This document shows positions 37,604 through 46,394 of a stretch of DNA of 64,000 bases, piece by piece (within the stretch, counting starts at the first letter, position 1; every line of letters starts with the position of its first letter). Both the position numbers and the translations under genes were made by a program. The notes beneath the pieces were generated by a model. It did not search any database. It was not told where the DNA came from and was given only the letters and a program-made list of their open reading frames with translations. Origin of the DNA: Lelliottia amnigena (GTDB lineage Bacteria; Pseudomonadota; Gammaproteobacteria; Enterobacterales; Enterobacteriaceae); contig LR134135.1 in NCBI GenBank assembly GCA_900635465.1, forward strand, positions 3,472,001 to 3,536,000, written 5' to 3'.

Positions 37604-37618
37604 CGAAACAATGTTCCG
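37604..37618. promoter_or_regulatory. Weak KdgR-type site near the kduI start
   Basis: CGAAACAATGTTCCG matches the dyad TRAAAY-RNY-RTTTYA in 12 of 15 positions and lies 43 bases before the kduI start codon. Confidence 0.45.
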
Positions 37619-37670
37619 ATTTCTTTATTGGCACATAGTATCCGCTGCGAAATGGGTTTTCAATTACATT

Positions 37671-37685
37671 TAAAACGTTGTTTCA
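37671..37685. promoter_or_regulatory. KdgR-type operator of kduI
   Basis: TAAAACGTTGTTTCA fits the KdgR dyad at every position, 110 bases upstream of kduI in the divergent kduI/ogl region. Confidence 0.72.
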
Positions 37686-37875
37686 ATTTTACTGCATCTT
37701 AATGACAGAAATGCAGTTGGGATCACGATTGTTGAGAGTTGACGGCGCAAGGATGGTTTAAGAGTCAAAATACGGGATTCAGATTTATCATAGTAAACAA
37801 TCAATTATAAAACCTTGAAGTTTTGACCGTATAAATTTCATTCAGCGTTAAAAATCAAAGATAATCATCATTATG

Positions 37876-37891
37876 TGTAATGAATCTCACA
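37876..37891 (+). promoter_or_regulatory. CRP site in the kduI/ogl divergent region
   Basis: TGTAATGAATCTCACA matches nine of ten specific bases of the CRP consensus TGTGA-N6-TCACA. It sits 25 bases upstream of the KdgR-type box for ogl copy 2, a usual arrangement for pectin genes under joint CRP and KdgR control. Confidence 0.7.
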
Positions 37892-37915
37892 AAGTGCGCT
37901 ATCAGTCACACATAT

Positions 37916-37930
37916 TGAAACGTCGTTTTG
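37916..37930. promoter_or_regulatory. KdgR-type operator of ogl copy 2
   Basis: TGAAACGTCGTTTTG fits the KdgR dyad in 14 of 15 positions, 88 bases before the ogl start codon. Confidence 0.7.
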
Positions 37931-38017
37931 ATAATTTAATACTTGGTTTTTAACTTATTTCACATGTAGATCTGACTGCCGGAACAGTGTCCAGCCGTCG
38001 ATACAAAGGAGCGCATC

Positions 38018-39193
38018 ATGGCTAAAGGTATGCGGGTCAAGCTGAACTATGAGGTCAGCCGCGATCCGGATACAGGCGTGGAAATCACCCGCCTGACCCC
38101 ACCGGAAGTAACGTGTCACCGAAACTACTTCTATCAGAAGTGCTTCTTTAATGACGGCAGCCATTTGCTGTTTGCGGGGGAGTTCGACGGTCACTGGAAT
38201 TATTACCTGCTGGACCTGAACAAAGCAGAAGCCGTGCAGTTGACAGAAGGCGCAGGCGACAACACCTTTGGCGGTTTCCTGTCGCCAGACGATAAGTCTC
38301 TTTATTACGTGAAGAACGATCGCACGCTGCTGGAAGTGAATCTGGAAACGCTGGCCGAGCGCGAAGTTTACCGGGTTGCGGATGACTGGGTCGGTTACGG
38401 GACCTGGGTTGCCAACAGTGATTGCACTAAACTGGTCGGTATTGAGATCGCGAAAAGTGACTGGACGCCGCTCAACGACTGGAAAATCTTCCACGACTTC
38501 TTCCATAAAGGGCCGCACTGCCGCCTGCTGCGCGTCGATTTGAAAACGGGCGAAAGCGCAACGATTCATGAAGAGAAGAACTGGCTGGGTCATCCTATTT
38601 ACCGCCCATTCGACGACAATACCGTCGCGTTCTGCCATGAAGGCCCGCACGACCTGGTCGATGCACGCATGTGGATGGTAAACGAGGACGGCAGCAATGT
38701 TCGTAAAGTGAAAGAACACGCCGAAGGCGAAAGCTGCACGCATGAGTTCTGGGTGCCAAACGGCTCCGCGCTGGTTTACGTCTCTTATCTTAAGGGTCAG
38801 CAGGGCCGTACCATTTATAGCTTCAATCCGGATACCGGCGTGAACGAAGCAGTGATGCAGATGCCAGCTTGTTCGCATTTAATGAGCAACTTTGACGGCT
38901 CACTGTTTGTGGGTGATGGCTCCGGCACGCCTGTCGACGTGAAAGATACCAGCGGGTATACGATCGACAACGACCCTTACCTGTACGCATTTGATGTGGC
39001 GAAAAAAGCGCACTTCCGCATCGCTCGTCACGACACCTCATGGGCAACCGTGGCGAACAGCCGCCAGGTAACCCACCCGCATCCATCCTTTACCCCGGAT
39101 GATAAAGCGGTTCTGTTCAGTTCCGATAAAGACGGCAAACCTGCCCTCTATATTGCGAAACTCCCCGAGCAACCTGAAATGTTGCAAGCATGA
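38018..39193 (+). CDS. ogl: Oligogalacturonate lyase (PL22), copy 2
   Basis: The 391-residue product begins MAKGMRVKLNYEVSRDPDTG after the ribosome site AAAGGAG. It contains every PL22 block: TCHRNYFYQKCFF, GHWNYYLLDLN, CTHEFWVPNG, CSHLMSNFDG and RQVTHPHPSFTPDD. It is the closer match to the Dickeya Ogl I remember, including GYGTWVANSDCTK and the extended C-terminus. It cleaves unsaturated di- and trigalacturonate in the cytoplasm. It is divergent from kduI-kduD and shares their KdgR- and CRP-site region; a terminator follows. Confidence 0.93.
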   Translation: MAKGMRVKLNYEVSRDPDTGVEITRLTPPEVTCHRNYFYQKCFFNDGSHLLFAGEFDGHWNYYLLDLNKAEAVQLTEGAGDNTFGGFLSPDDKSLYYVKNDRTLLEVNLETLAEREVYRVADDWVGYGTWVANSDCTKLVGIEIAKSDWTPLNDWKIFHDFFHKGPHCRLLRVDLKTGESATIHEEKNWLGHPIYRPFDDNTVAFCHEGPHDLVDARMWMVNEDGSNVRKVKEHAEGESCTHEFWVPNGSALVYVSYLKGQQGRTIYSFNPDTGVNEAVMQMPACSHLMSNFDGSLFVGDGSGTPVDVKDTSGYTIDNDPYLYAFDVAKKAHFRIARHDTSWATVANSRQVTHPHPSFTPDDKAVLFSSDKDGKPALYIAKLPEQPEMLQA

Positions 39194-39222
39194 TTTGAGT
39201 TAGTGTTTCTGTAACTGGCCTT

Positions 39223-39248
39223 GCCCTCCCCTGTGGAGGGCTTTTTTT
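39223..39248 (+). terminator. Terminator of ogl copy 2
   Basis: GCCCTCC / GGAGGGC with a five-base loop is followed by seven T. Confidence 0.92.
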
Positions 39249-39280
39249 ATGCGTGGAATTCAGCCAAATAATACAGATGT

Positions 39281-39305
39281 AAAAAAACCGGCTCGAATGA
39301 GCCGG
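39281..39305 (-). terminator. Terminator of kdgM
   Basis: On the minus strand CCGGCTC / GAGCCGG with an ATTC loop runs into seven T, 26 bases past the kdgM stop. Confidence 0.9.
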
Positions 39306-39330
39306 CTATTTTTACCCGGAGATACTGATA

Positions 39331-40017
39331 TTAGAATGAATATGCCACACCTAAACGGAACCGTGTTTGACGCTCGTCGGTGGTTTTACTGCCGTTTACA
39401 TTACCCACTTCAACATACGGAGACCAGTTTTTATCAATTTTGTACGCCAGCTTCGCGTTATATTCTTCGGAGTAATCTTTGTTATTACTACGAATGGTAC
39501 CTTCTGAACTTTTCGCGTAAACATAATTCAGCTCGGTACGGAAATCACCCATCACCCAACCTAACCATGCATCACCACGGTTGACTTTATCGTCATCTTT
39601 CTCAGCGCTTGACGGGTAGCGGGTATAATCATAACGATAACGCGCGGCCACATAGAAGCCATTGTCAAAGCTGTATTGCGCATGCAAGAAGGGTTTATAA
39701 ATGGTGCGGCTGTCATTACTCTCAAGCGTAAAGCCCGGCGTCAGCGCAATATTATCTGTTGCTTTCCAGCGCCAGCTAATTTGATCTTCATGACCGTTGC
39801 CTACCGTGTCTGAGAATGGGCGGTCAGCTTTATCGCCGCCTGATTTCCATTTAGCTTCAACGGAAAATCCAAAACCATTCGCAAAGCGATGCGAGACAGC
39901 AACGCGATCGGCGTTTGAGCCGCTATCGATGTATTCGTGACGTAAATCAACGGTAACAGCCTGAGCTGCAAATGACGCACCAACAAGAGACGCAAGGACC
40001 AGAGATTTCTTTAACAT
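39331..40017 (-). CDS. kdgM: KdgM-family oligogalacturonate-specific porin
   Basis: The 228-residue protein has a Sec signal peptide (MLKKSLVLASLVGASFAAQA) and then alternating amphipathic strands ending in the aromatic C-terminus RLGVAYSF typical of outer-membrane barrels. The start of the mature part (VTVDLRHEYIDSG) and the many Arg and Lys residues in the strands fit the KdgM/NanC family of 12-strand porins for acidic sugars. In this context it should carry oligogalacturonides across the outer membrane to TogB. It converges with ogl copy 2, each gene with its own terminator. Confidence 0.88.
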   Translation of the reverse strand: MLKKSLVLASLVGASFAAQAVTVDLRHEYIDSGSNADRVAVSHRFANGFGFSVEAKWKSGGDKADRPFSDTVGNGHEDQISWRWKATDNIALTPGFTLESNDSRTIYKPFLHAQYSFDNGFYVAARYRYDYTRYPSSAEKDDDKVNRGDAWLGWVMGDFRTELNYVYAKSSEGTIRSNNKDYSEEYNAKLAYKIDKNWSPYVEVGNVNGSKTTDERQTRFRLGVAYSF

Positions 40018-40291
40018 GAAAAAACCCTCAATTAAAATATCATTTCGTTTTTATGGAACTGCATTTTATTTTTAACGTAACAATATTTTAGTGATCGAGA
40101 TCGTAATTATTTGTTTCATTTTTTTTGGCAAGAATCGACGTGACAGGCATCAACAAACTCACGGAATTAAGGGTAAATTTCAGGATTGAGATCACATAAA
40201 AATTATAATGAGAGGGGATTTATTTCTGGTGCGCTAAACTTGTCGCATTAGAATTAACTGAAGTGGAAAAAAATATGATTTCGCTCACACA
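40018..40291 (-). promoter_or_regulatory. kdgM control region
   Basis: This AT-rich gap holds the kdgM promoter. TAAAATATCATTTCG at 40033-40047 fits the KdgR dyad pattern in 14 of 15 positions but is AT-rich enough to be partly chance. A CRP right half (GATCACAT) lies near 40188. No gene is seen. Confidence 0.45.
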
Positions 40292-40321
40292 AAAAAAGGC
40301 TCCCCAAGGAAAGCCTTTTTT
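40292..40321 (-). terminator. Terminator of yqeF
   Basis: AAAAAAGGCT / AGCCTTTTTT with a 10-base loop ends in a T run on the minus strand, just after the yqeF stop. Confidence 0.82.
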
Positions 40322-40343
40322 CAGAAAATAGATTGAGTGGAAC

Positions 40344-41522
40344 TTATCTTTCGATGGCCAATGCCACGCCCTGACCGCCACCAATACACAGCGTCGCCAG
40401 GCCTTTCCGCGCATCGCGCTTGATCATTTCATGAACCAGTGAAACCAAAATACGGCAGCCGGAGGCACCAATGGGATGGCCGAGGGCAATCGCCCCGCCG
40501 TTGACATTCACACGGCGAGGATCCCACTCCAGCATTTTCCCCACGGATAGCGCCTGAGCGGCAAACGCTTCGTTGACCTCAATCAGATCAACATCGCCAA
40601 GCTGCCAGCCCGCACGTTCCAGACAACGCCGCGTGGCGTAAACCGGCGCGATGCCCATCAGAGCCGGATCGACCCCGACGCTGGCAAAGGCTTTGATACG
40701 TGCCAGCACCGGCAGATTCAGCGCTTCCGCTTTGCTTTCACTCATCATCATCACAGCGGCCGCGCCGTCGTTAATAGAAGAGGCGTTCCCCGCCGTCACC
40801 GAGCCCAGCGTCTCGAACGCAGGATCCAGTTTCGCCAGCCCTTCTGCGCTGGCATCCGTACGCGGTTGTTCGTCGGTATCTACGATCAGCGGCTCGCCAT
40901 TTTGACGCACGGTTTTTACCGGGACAATTTCATCGCGGAAGCGACCGGAGTCGATTGCGGCGCGCGCTTTGCGCTGCGAATTGAGCGCGTAATCATCCTG
41001 TAATGCGCGGCTAATGCCGTATTCGCGGGCCAGGTTTTCGGCCGTCACGCCCATATGATAATCGTTGAAGGCGTCCCATAATCCATCGTGTACCAGGCTG
41101 TCCAGCAACTGGCTGTTGCCGAGCTGCGCACCGGTACGGCTGTCGGTAAGGACGTGCGGGGCACGGCTCATATTCTCCTGGCCGCCCGCGATGATAACGT
41201 CCGCCTCACCGCACTGGATCGCCTGCGTCGCCAGATGCAGTGCTTTTAATCCCGATCCACAGACATCGTTAATCGTAATGGCCGACACCGTATTGGGTAA
41301 CCCGCCTTTGAGCGCTGCCTGACGCGCAGGGTTTTGCCCGGCGCCTGCCGTCAGCACCTGGCCCAAAATCACTTCGTCGATTTCTTGTGCGGCAATTCCA
41401 CTGCGCTCAACCAGGGCTTTAAGCACCACGCTTCCCAGATCCACCGCAGAATGCCGTGCCAGCGCCCCCTGAAAACAGCCGATAGCCGTACGTAACGCAC
41501 CCACTATCACGACATCTTTCAT
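40344..41522 (-). CDS. yqeF: Acetyl-CoA C-acetyltransferase YqeF
   Basis: From the ATG at 41522 ([19 protein letters not shown], after GAGGTAGTG) the thiolase is 392 residues; the frame opens at 41564 without support. Thiolase signatures are complete: nucleophile Cys in [31 protein letters not shown] and the C-terminal CIGGGQGVA. It condenses or cleaves acetoacetyl-CoA in the cytoplasm; the physiological role in E. coli is unclear. It is the E. coli neighbour of yqeG, but here a LysR/PACE pair lies in between. Confidence 0.94.
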   Translation of the reverse strand: MKDVVIVGALRTAIGCFQGALARHSAVDLGSVVLKALVERSGIAAQEIDEVILGQVLTAGAGQNPARQAALKGGLPNTVSAITINDVCGSGLKALHLATQAIQCGEADVIIAGGQENMSRAPHVLTDSRTGAQLGNSQLLDSLVHDGLWDAFNDYHMGVTAENLAREYGISRALQDDYALNSQRKARAAIDSGRFRDEIVPVKTVRQNGEPLIVDTDEQPRTDASAEGLAKLDPAFETLGSVTAGNASSINDGAAAVMMMSESKAEALNLPVLARIKAFASVGVDPALMGIAPVYATRRCLERAGWQLGDVDLIEVNEAFAAQALSVGKMLEWDPRRVNVNGGAIALGHPIGASGCRILVSLVHEMIKRDARKGLATLCIGGGQGVALAIER

Positions 41523-41618
41523 CACTACCTCAGCGCAAATTAACAGCGCTGATAGTAGAGGCATTGTTATCGACTATTAACGTAATTGTTTAAAATAAGT
41601 GAGTTTAATCACAAAGGA

Positions 41619-42485
41619 TCACTGTTTCTCCTGCAAAAACTCACGCAGCCAACTTCCGGCCACCCCCGGCGGTGTCCGTTTGTTCCATAACAGGTCAATA
41701 GCAATCGAGCGTGGCCAGCCGGGAACATTCAGTTGGGTGAGCGTTTTCGCTGCAGAAAACTCCTCCACCAGCGCGACGGGCAGCTCGCACCAGCCGAAAC
41801 CTTGCACCGCCATACTCAGCAACAACAAATAGTTTGGCGCAGACCACACGGGGCCCGCCGTCAGCGTCGGTTCGCGCTCAAGATAGGTATTGAGCCGTAA
41901 TTCGCGCCAGCCCTGCAGCTCGTCCCGTTCAACCACGTTTTGTGAGGCAAGCGGATGCGCTTGCGCGACATAGATCGCCATGTGCGTTTGCAGCGGCAGG
42001 CGGACCACGCCGATATCCGTGGGATAGCTTTCGCGGGCTTCAATCAGCCCGATTTGCGCCCGCTCTTTTTGCACCAGATCGACGACATCCTCGTCTTCAC
42101 CAATCAGACATTCAAACTCGGTATGGGGAAAACGTTTGTCGAACTGGATCATCAGGTCTTCCAGTACATCCGGATGCAGCGTATCCGACAGCACAAACGC
42201 CAGCCGTGCTTCGGTCTGCGCGGTCAGCGACACGGCAAGTTCATCCAGACGCGCACTGGCGGCCAGAATCGACTGCACATAGCCCAGAACCTGTTTTCCT
42301 TGTGAGGTCAACACGGGCTGACGCGCTGATCGATCGAAAAGTGCAAAACCTAAATCCGCCTCAAAATGGGCAATCGCAGTGCTGACGGTGGACTGGCTTT
42401 TACGCAGACGGCGCGCCGCCGCGGAAAACGATCCGGTGGCCACGGTTTCGACAAACGCAGTAAGTGCTTCAGGGGAATAACGCAT
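41619..42485 (-). CDS. LysR-family regulator divergent from a PACE efflux gene
   Basis: The 288-residue LTTR has the winged helix at residues 1-60 (SPEALTAFVETVATGSFSAAARRL, KSQSTVSTAIAHFE) and an effector domain. It diverges from the PACE transporter gene with 104 bases between the starts. LysR-type regulators commonly control the gene they diverge from; AceR/AceI of Acinetobacter is a known pair of this kind, so a role in controlling the efflux gene is plausible but not shown. The ligand is unknown. Confidence 0.82.
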   Translation of the reverse strand: MRYSPEALTAFVETVATGSFSAAARRLRKSQSTVSTAIAHFEADLGFALFDRSARQPVLTSQGKQVLGYVQSILAASARLDELAVSLTAQTEARLAFVLSDTLHPDVLEDLMIQFDKRFPHTEFECLIGEDEDVVDLVQKERAQIGLIEARESYPTDIGVVRLPLQTHMAIYVAQAHPLASQNVVERDELQGWRELRLNTYLEREPTLTAGPVWSAPNYLLLLSMAVQGFGWCELPVALVEEFSAAKTLTQLNVPGWPRSIAIDLLWNKRTPPGVAGSWLREFLQEKQ

Positions 42486-42589
42486 AATCTATCTACTTTA
42501 TCGATGGTTACTATCTTTTATATATCATTTTTTGCGATGAAAATAGCGCACATCAACGCCCATAACGGCGAATTAATGAGGTTCAGGTT

Positions 42590-43048
42590 ATGCAACATGA
42601 TGTACATCACCGCAAATTGCCGGAGCGGATCTTTCACGCGGTTTGCTTCGAAGGGATTGCCACCGCCATTCTGGCCCCAACGGCCGCCTGGCTGATGCAG
42701 CGCTCGGTCGTAGAAATGGGCGGATTAACCATTATCCTGGCGACCACGGCGATGCTCTGGAATATTATCTATAACTTTGGATTTGACCGTTTTTGGCCCG
42801 TTCAGCGCGTCACCCGTACCGCAAAAGTCCGCGCGCTGCATGCGCTGGGCTTTGAGTGCGGCTTTATCGTGATCGGGGTGTCCATTGTCGCAGCGGTGCT
42901 CGGCGTGACGCTGCTTCAGGCATTCACGTTAGAAATAGGTTTCTTCCTGTTCTTCCTGCCGTACACCATGTTTTACAACTGGGCGTACGATAAACTGCGC
43001 GAGAAAAATATCAAACGCCGCCAGCAACGACGCGCTCTGGCAAACTAA
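42590..43048 (+). CDS. PACE-family efflux protein (bacterial transmembrane pair)
   Basis: This 152-residue protein has four membrane helices as two repeated pairs. Family marks are RIFHAVCFEG with the membrane Glu, WNIIYNFGFDRFW, the second RALHALGFECGF and LPYTMFYNWAYDKL. PACE proteins such as AceI export chlorhexidine and related biocides or polyamines by proton antiport across the inner membrane. The substrate here is unknown. The ATG at 42590 follows GAGGTTCAGGTT. It is transcribed away from a LysR-type gene. Confidence 0.88.
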   Translation: MQHDVHHRKLPERIFHAVCFEGIATAILAPTAAWLMQRSVVEMGGLTIILATTAMLWNIIYNFGFDRFWPVQRVTRTAKVRALHALGFECGFIVIGVSIVAAVLGVTLLQAFTLEIGFFLFFLPYTMFYNWAYDKLREKNIKRRQQRRALAN

Positions 43049-43057
43049 TTTCTGCAC

Positions 43058-43079
43058 GGGCCGGAAGCCTTTCCGGCCC
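43058..43079 (+). terminator. Hairpin after the PACE gene
   Basis: GGGCCGGAA / TTCCGGCCC is a perfect nine-pair stem with a four-base loop, 10 bases past the stop codon. No T run follows, so termination is less certain. Confidence 0.6.
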
Positions 43080-43167
43080 TTAACGATCACGTCAACTGCG
43101 CCCTTAAACCATAACTATGGTAAATTGCACTCCTTTTTGTTGGTTTTACAGTTGATACGTTGCTCTA

Positions 43168-44397
43168 ATGTCGAAAATTTGGTCAAAAGAAGAGACTCTC
43201 TGGAGTTTCGCCCTCTACGGCACTGCCGTGGGCGCAGGAACGCTGTTCTTGCCTATTCAGCTCGGTTCCGCAGGCGCTATCGTCCTGCTCGTTACTGCCC
43301 TTGTGGCGTATCCGTTAACCTACTGGCCGCATAAAGCGCTCGCACAGTTCATTCTCTCGTCAAATGCCAAAGGCAGCGAAGGGATCACCCGCGCGGTCAC
43401 TCACTATTACGGGAAGAAAATTGGCAACCTGATTACCACGCTCTACTTTATCGCCTTTTTCGTGGTGGTACTGATCTATGCTGTGGCGATCACTAACTCA
43501 ATAACCGAACAGCTCGCCAGGCATCTGACGGTGGACACGTCCGTGCGGGTCATGGTGAGCCTGGGCGTGGTGATGGTGCTAAACCTGATCTTTTTGACGG
43601 GCCGCCATATCACCATCAAGGTGATGGGCTTTCTGGTCTTTCCGCTGATTGCCTACTTTCTGTTTGTTTCGCTGTATCTCACCTCCAGCTGGCAGCCGTC
43701 ATTGCTCACCAGCCAGATGGCAGTGAATCAGCACACGCTGCACCAGGTATGGATTTCTATTCCAGTGATGGTTTTCGCTTTTAGCCATACTCCGATCATC
43801 TCTACTTTCGCCGTCGACCGACGTGAAAAGTATGGCGATGCGGCCATGGGTAAATGCAAAAAAATCATGAAAGTCGCGTACCTGATTATTTGTCTGAGCG
43901 TGCTGTTCTTTGTCTTCAGCTGTCTGCTGTCGATTCCGCCGTCGTATATTGTGGCGGCAAAAGAAGAAGGTGTGACCATTCTTTCAGCGCTTTCAATGAT
44001 GCCGTCATCGCCCGCCTGGCTGGGTATTTCTGGCATCATCGTGGCGATTGTAGCGATGTCGAAATCATTTCTCGGCACCTATTTTGGAGTGATTGAGGGA
44101 GCGACGGAGATCGTGAAATCATCGCTGAATCAGGTGGGAATTAAGAAAAGCCGTGCCTTTAACCGCGCGCTGTCGATAATGGCCGCCTCGCTCATTACCT
44201 TCGTGGTGTGCTGCATTAACCCGAACGCCATTTCAATGATTTATGCGATCAGCGGCCCGCTTATCGCCATCATTCTGTTTATTATGCCAACACTCTCCAC
44301 GTACTTGATTCCCGCACTCAAACCGCATCGCTCCATCGGCAACCTGATCACGCTGATTGTGGGTGTGTTGTGCGTATTGGTGATGTTTGTGGGTTAA
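43168..44397 (+). CDS. yqeG: YqeG, amino acid permease of the HAAAP (SdaC/Tdc) family
   Basis: The 409-residue protein matches E. coli YqeG in length and sequence (MSKIWSKEETLWSFALYGTA, AVGAGTLFLPIQLG, FAFSHTPIISTFAVD). It has 11 predicted membrane helices and belongs to the hydroxy/aromatic amino acid permeases; serine uptake has been proposed, but the substrate in this species is unknown. It is the last core gene before the accessory island. A hairpin without T run (GAGCACGCA / TGCGTGTTC, 44405-44435) follows. Confidence 0.94.
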   Translation: MSKIWSKEETLWSFALYGTAVGAGTLFLPIQLGSAGAIVLLVTALVAYPLTYWPHKALAQFILSSNAKGSEGITRAVTHYYGKKIGNLITTLYFIAFFVVVLIYAVAITNSITEQLARHLTVDTSVRVMVSLGVVMVLNLIFLTGRHITIKVMGFLVFPLIAYFLFVSLYLTSSWQPSLLTSQMAVNQHTLHQVWISIPVMVFAFSHTPIISTFAVDRREKYGDAAMGKCKKIMKVAYLIICLSVLFFVFSCLLSIPPSYIVAAKEEGVTILSALSMMPSSPAWLGISGIIVAIVAMSKSFLGTYFGVIEGATEIVKSSLNQVGIKKSRAFNRALSIMAASLITFVVCCINPNAISMIYAISGPLIAIILFIMPTLSTYLIPALKPHRSIGNLITLIVGVLCVLVMFVG

Positions 44398-44435
44398 TTA
44401 GAGTGAGCACGCAGCGGTTTTCCCGGTGCGTGTTC

Positions 44436-44625
44436 AATCTGAAAAGGATATTATTAAATCTACCTGAGCAACGACATTTATCATCTACTTCCTCCCTGAG
44501 AATATAGAATTACCTTCCCAGCAACAACTATCATTCCTCGTAGTTTTTCAAACATCCAACCGCAAACTACTCAGTTGAAATCATTAAATAAAATTAATCA
44601 TAAAATCGTAATTAGGATTAAAGTA
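44436..44625 (+). other. Left edge of the accessory island, no gene seen
   Basis: This AT-rich stretch between the yqeG hairpin and the small ORF at 44626 shows no supported gene. It probably contains the promoter of the dynamin operon. Confidence 0.4.
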
Positions 44626-44811
44626 ATGCCCTTACTTTGCCGTTTATGTCTGGGGGATTTAATTATTTTAACTGACAAAGTTTGTCAGTTTCATCTCTCA
44701 CACTACGACACATCAGTGAAGTTAAGAGTGGATAAAGGACATATCTGCCCATTACATCGATTTGCCATGGATGTCATATCAAAGGAAGTAATATGTCAGT
44801 TGAAGCTGTGA
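44626..44811 (+). CDS. Small cysteine-containing protein, unknown
   Basis: From the ATG at 44626, preceded by AGGATTAAAG, the frame encodes 61 residues (MPLLCRLCLGDLIILTDKVC) with CxxC and further Cys and His residues that might bind metal. I do not recognise it. Its end overlaps the first dynamin gene by 19 bases, which would allow translational coupling. It may also be a chance frame; the coding signal is weak. Confidence 0.3.
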   Translation: MPLLCRLCLGDLIILTDKVCQFHLSHYDTSVKLRVDKGHICPLHRFAMDVISKEVICQLKL

Positions 44812-46394
44812 CTCCTGGCGGGGTCTACCAAAAAATATCACTGGAAGTTGATCGCATTCTGCAGAATCTCACCCAAACAACAACCGATTCTGCATTACAA
44901 CACGCGAATGAAAATGCACGCCAGCAGCTTGATGCGTTCCGCCAGAAGCTAAACGATAACATTGAAAGCCTGCAAAAAAATGCTGAGTGGAATACATTTA
45001 CCATTGCCTTTTATGGCGAAACCAACGCCGGCAAATCTACCATCATTGAGACCCTGCGCATTTTGCTTAATGAACAGAGTAAACGCGCTCGGCAGCAGGC
45101 ATTCAGAGAATTCCAGCAACAACATCAGCTCACTGAAAGCGACATCGAAACACTTCAGAACGCGCTTAACGAAAATGAAAAACGCGCTAAAGAGTTGGCG
45201 GTCGCAATCGAGACAATCAATCATGAATACCTTGAGCGAGAAAATGCGTTTCAGGATCAGATAGAATCTATTACTGCGCTAATTACCGCACAACGGCAGC
45301 ATCTCTCCCTTTGGCGCAAATTTCTCAACCTATGGGTAAAAACGCCTGAACAGAAAGAAAAAGAGAGCCAGGAAGTGCTAAAACAGGCACTGGCACATGA
45401 AAAAGCACACGCGCTGAAATCCATTGAAGAGCAAAAATCCGAATGCGAATCGAACGCCTCGTCCCTGAGACAATTACAGGCGGCGCAAAAGAATAAGCTG
45501 GATGAGTTATCTCTGCTTGCCGATGGCGAAATCATCGGCACAGGTGTTTCTGACTTCACAATGGACACGACCCTGTATCCTTTCGAGTCTGGTGCACAAC
45601 AATTTGCACTGCTGGACGTACCAGGCATTGAAGGAAAAGAAAGCAAAGTTCTGTCTCAAATTCAGCACGCGGTCGAGAAAGCCCATGCCGTTTTTTATGT
45701 CACCAGTAAACCTACAGCCCCGCAAAAAGGGGATGACAAAACACCTGGAACACTGGAAAAAATTAAGGCCCATCTTAATGCTCAGACTGAAGTTTGGACG
45801 TTATTTAATAAACGCATTACGAATCCCGTTCAGTTGAATCGCCCTACTCTAGTCAGCGCCGACGAGCAACTTAGCCTTGACGATCTGAATAAAAAAATGA
45901 GTGAACAACTGGGTGATAATTACCGGGATACTTGGTCCGTTAGCGCGATGCCTGCTTTCCTGAGCGTTGCGGATCATTTGGTACCTGGGTCAGAAAATGC
46001 CAAAAAACGCGTTAAATTATTAGAGAAATTAAATCCCGAAGAGATTCTGGAAAAGACAGGTTTAAAGGGATTCTTATCATTACTGACCCAACGACTGGTG
46101 TCTGACAGCAAAACCAAGATCGCCCGCTCTAATTTTAATAAAGCGCGCACCACCGTCGAAGATGTCACTTCCGAGCTGTCCGTATTTGCAAAAAGAGAGT
46201 TATGGCAAATTGGCAAAACAACTGCAAAGCGACACGATCAATGCCCATCAGCTGCTGGATATCTCTCTGGCTTCGTTAAAAACACGTTTGAAAGATCAGA
46301 GCGAAACCGCCGTAGATGCTTTCAGAAGTCGTGCGAGGAAGCAGATCTATCGAGAAATCGAAGACGATATCGGCAACGATCGTTTCAAAGATGA
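44793..46394 (+). CDS. Dynamin-like GTPase, N-terminal part (LeoC-like), frame ends early
   Basis: The 533-residue frame starts MSVEAVTPGGVYQKISLEVD after AAAGGAAG. It has a GTPase P-loop GETNAGKS (residues 75-82), a long coiled-coil insertion (about 95-240), the switch DVPG (275-278) and a possible base-specificity element in LFNKR. Homology ends near residue 468 (ELSVFAKRE); the remaining tail is rich in Arg and Cys and is the out-of-frame reading of the next ORF. The continuation lies one base forward at 46190-46194. I recall that ETEC LeoA is paired with a second dynamin made of two ORFs, LeoB and LeoC, which this mirrors. It would act at the membrane, perhaps in vesicle release or membrane repair. 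Confidence 0.75.
   Translation: MSVEAVTPGGVYQKISLEVDRILQNLTQTTTDSALQHANENARQQLDAFRQKLNDNIESLQKNAEWNTFTIAFYGETNAGKSTIIETLRILLNEQSKRARQQAFREFQQQHQLTESDIETLQNALNENEKRAKELAVAIETINHEYLERENAFQDQIESITALITAQRQHLSLWRKFLNLWVKTPEQKEKESQEVLKQALAHEKAHALKSIEEQKSECESNASSLRQLQAAQKNKLDELSLLADGEIIGTGVSDFTMDTTLYPFESGAQQFALLDVPGIEGKESKVLSQIQHAVEKAHAVFYVTSKPTAPQKGDDKTPGTLEKIKAHLNAQTEVWTLFNKRITNPVQLNRPTLVSADEQLSLDDLNKKMSEQLGDNYRDTWSVSAMPAFLSVADHLVPGSENAKKRVKLLEKLNPEEILEKTGLKGFLSLLTQRLVSDSKTKIARSNFNKARTTVEDVTSELSVFAKRELWQIGKTTAKRHDQCPSAAGYLSGFVKNTFERSERNRRRCFQKSCEEADLSRNRRRYRQRSFQR

Noticed and set aside
37955..38878. A 307-codon frame antisense to ogl copy 2
   Set aside because: Shadow of a conserved enzyme gene; the same antisense reading appears opposite ogl copy 1, as expected from shared sense sequence.
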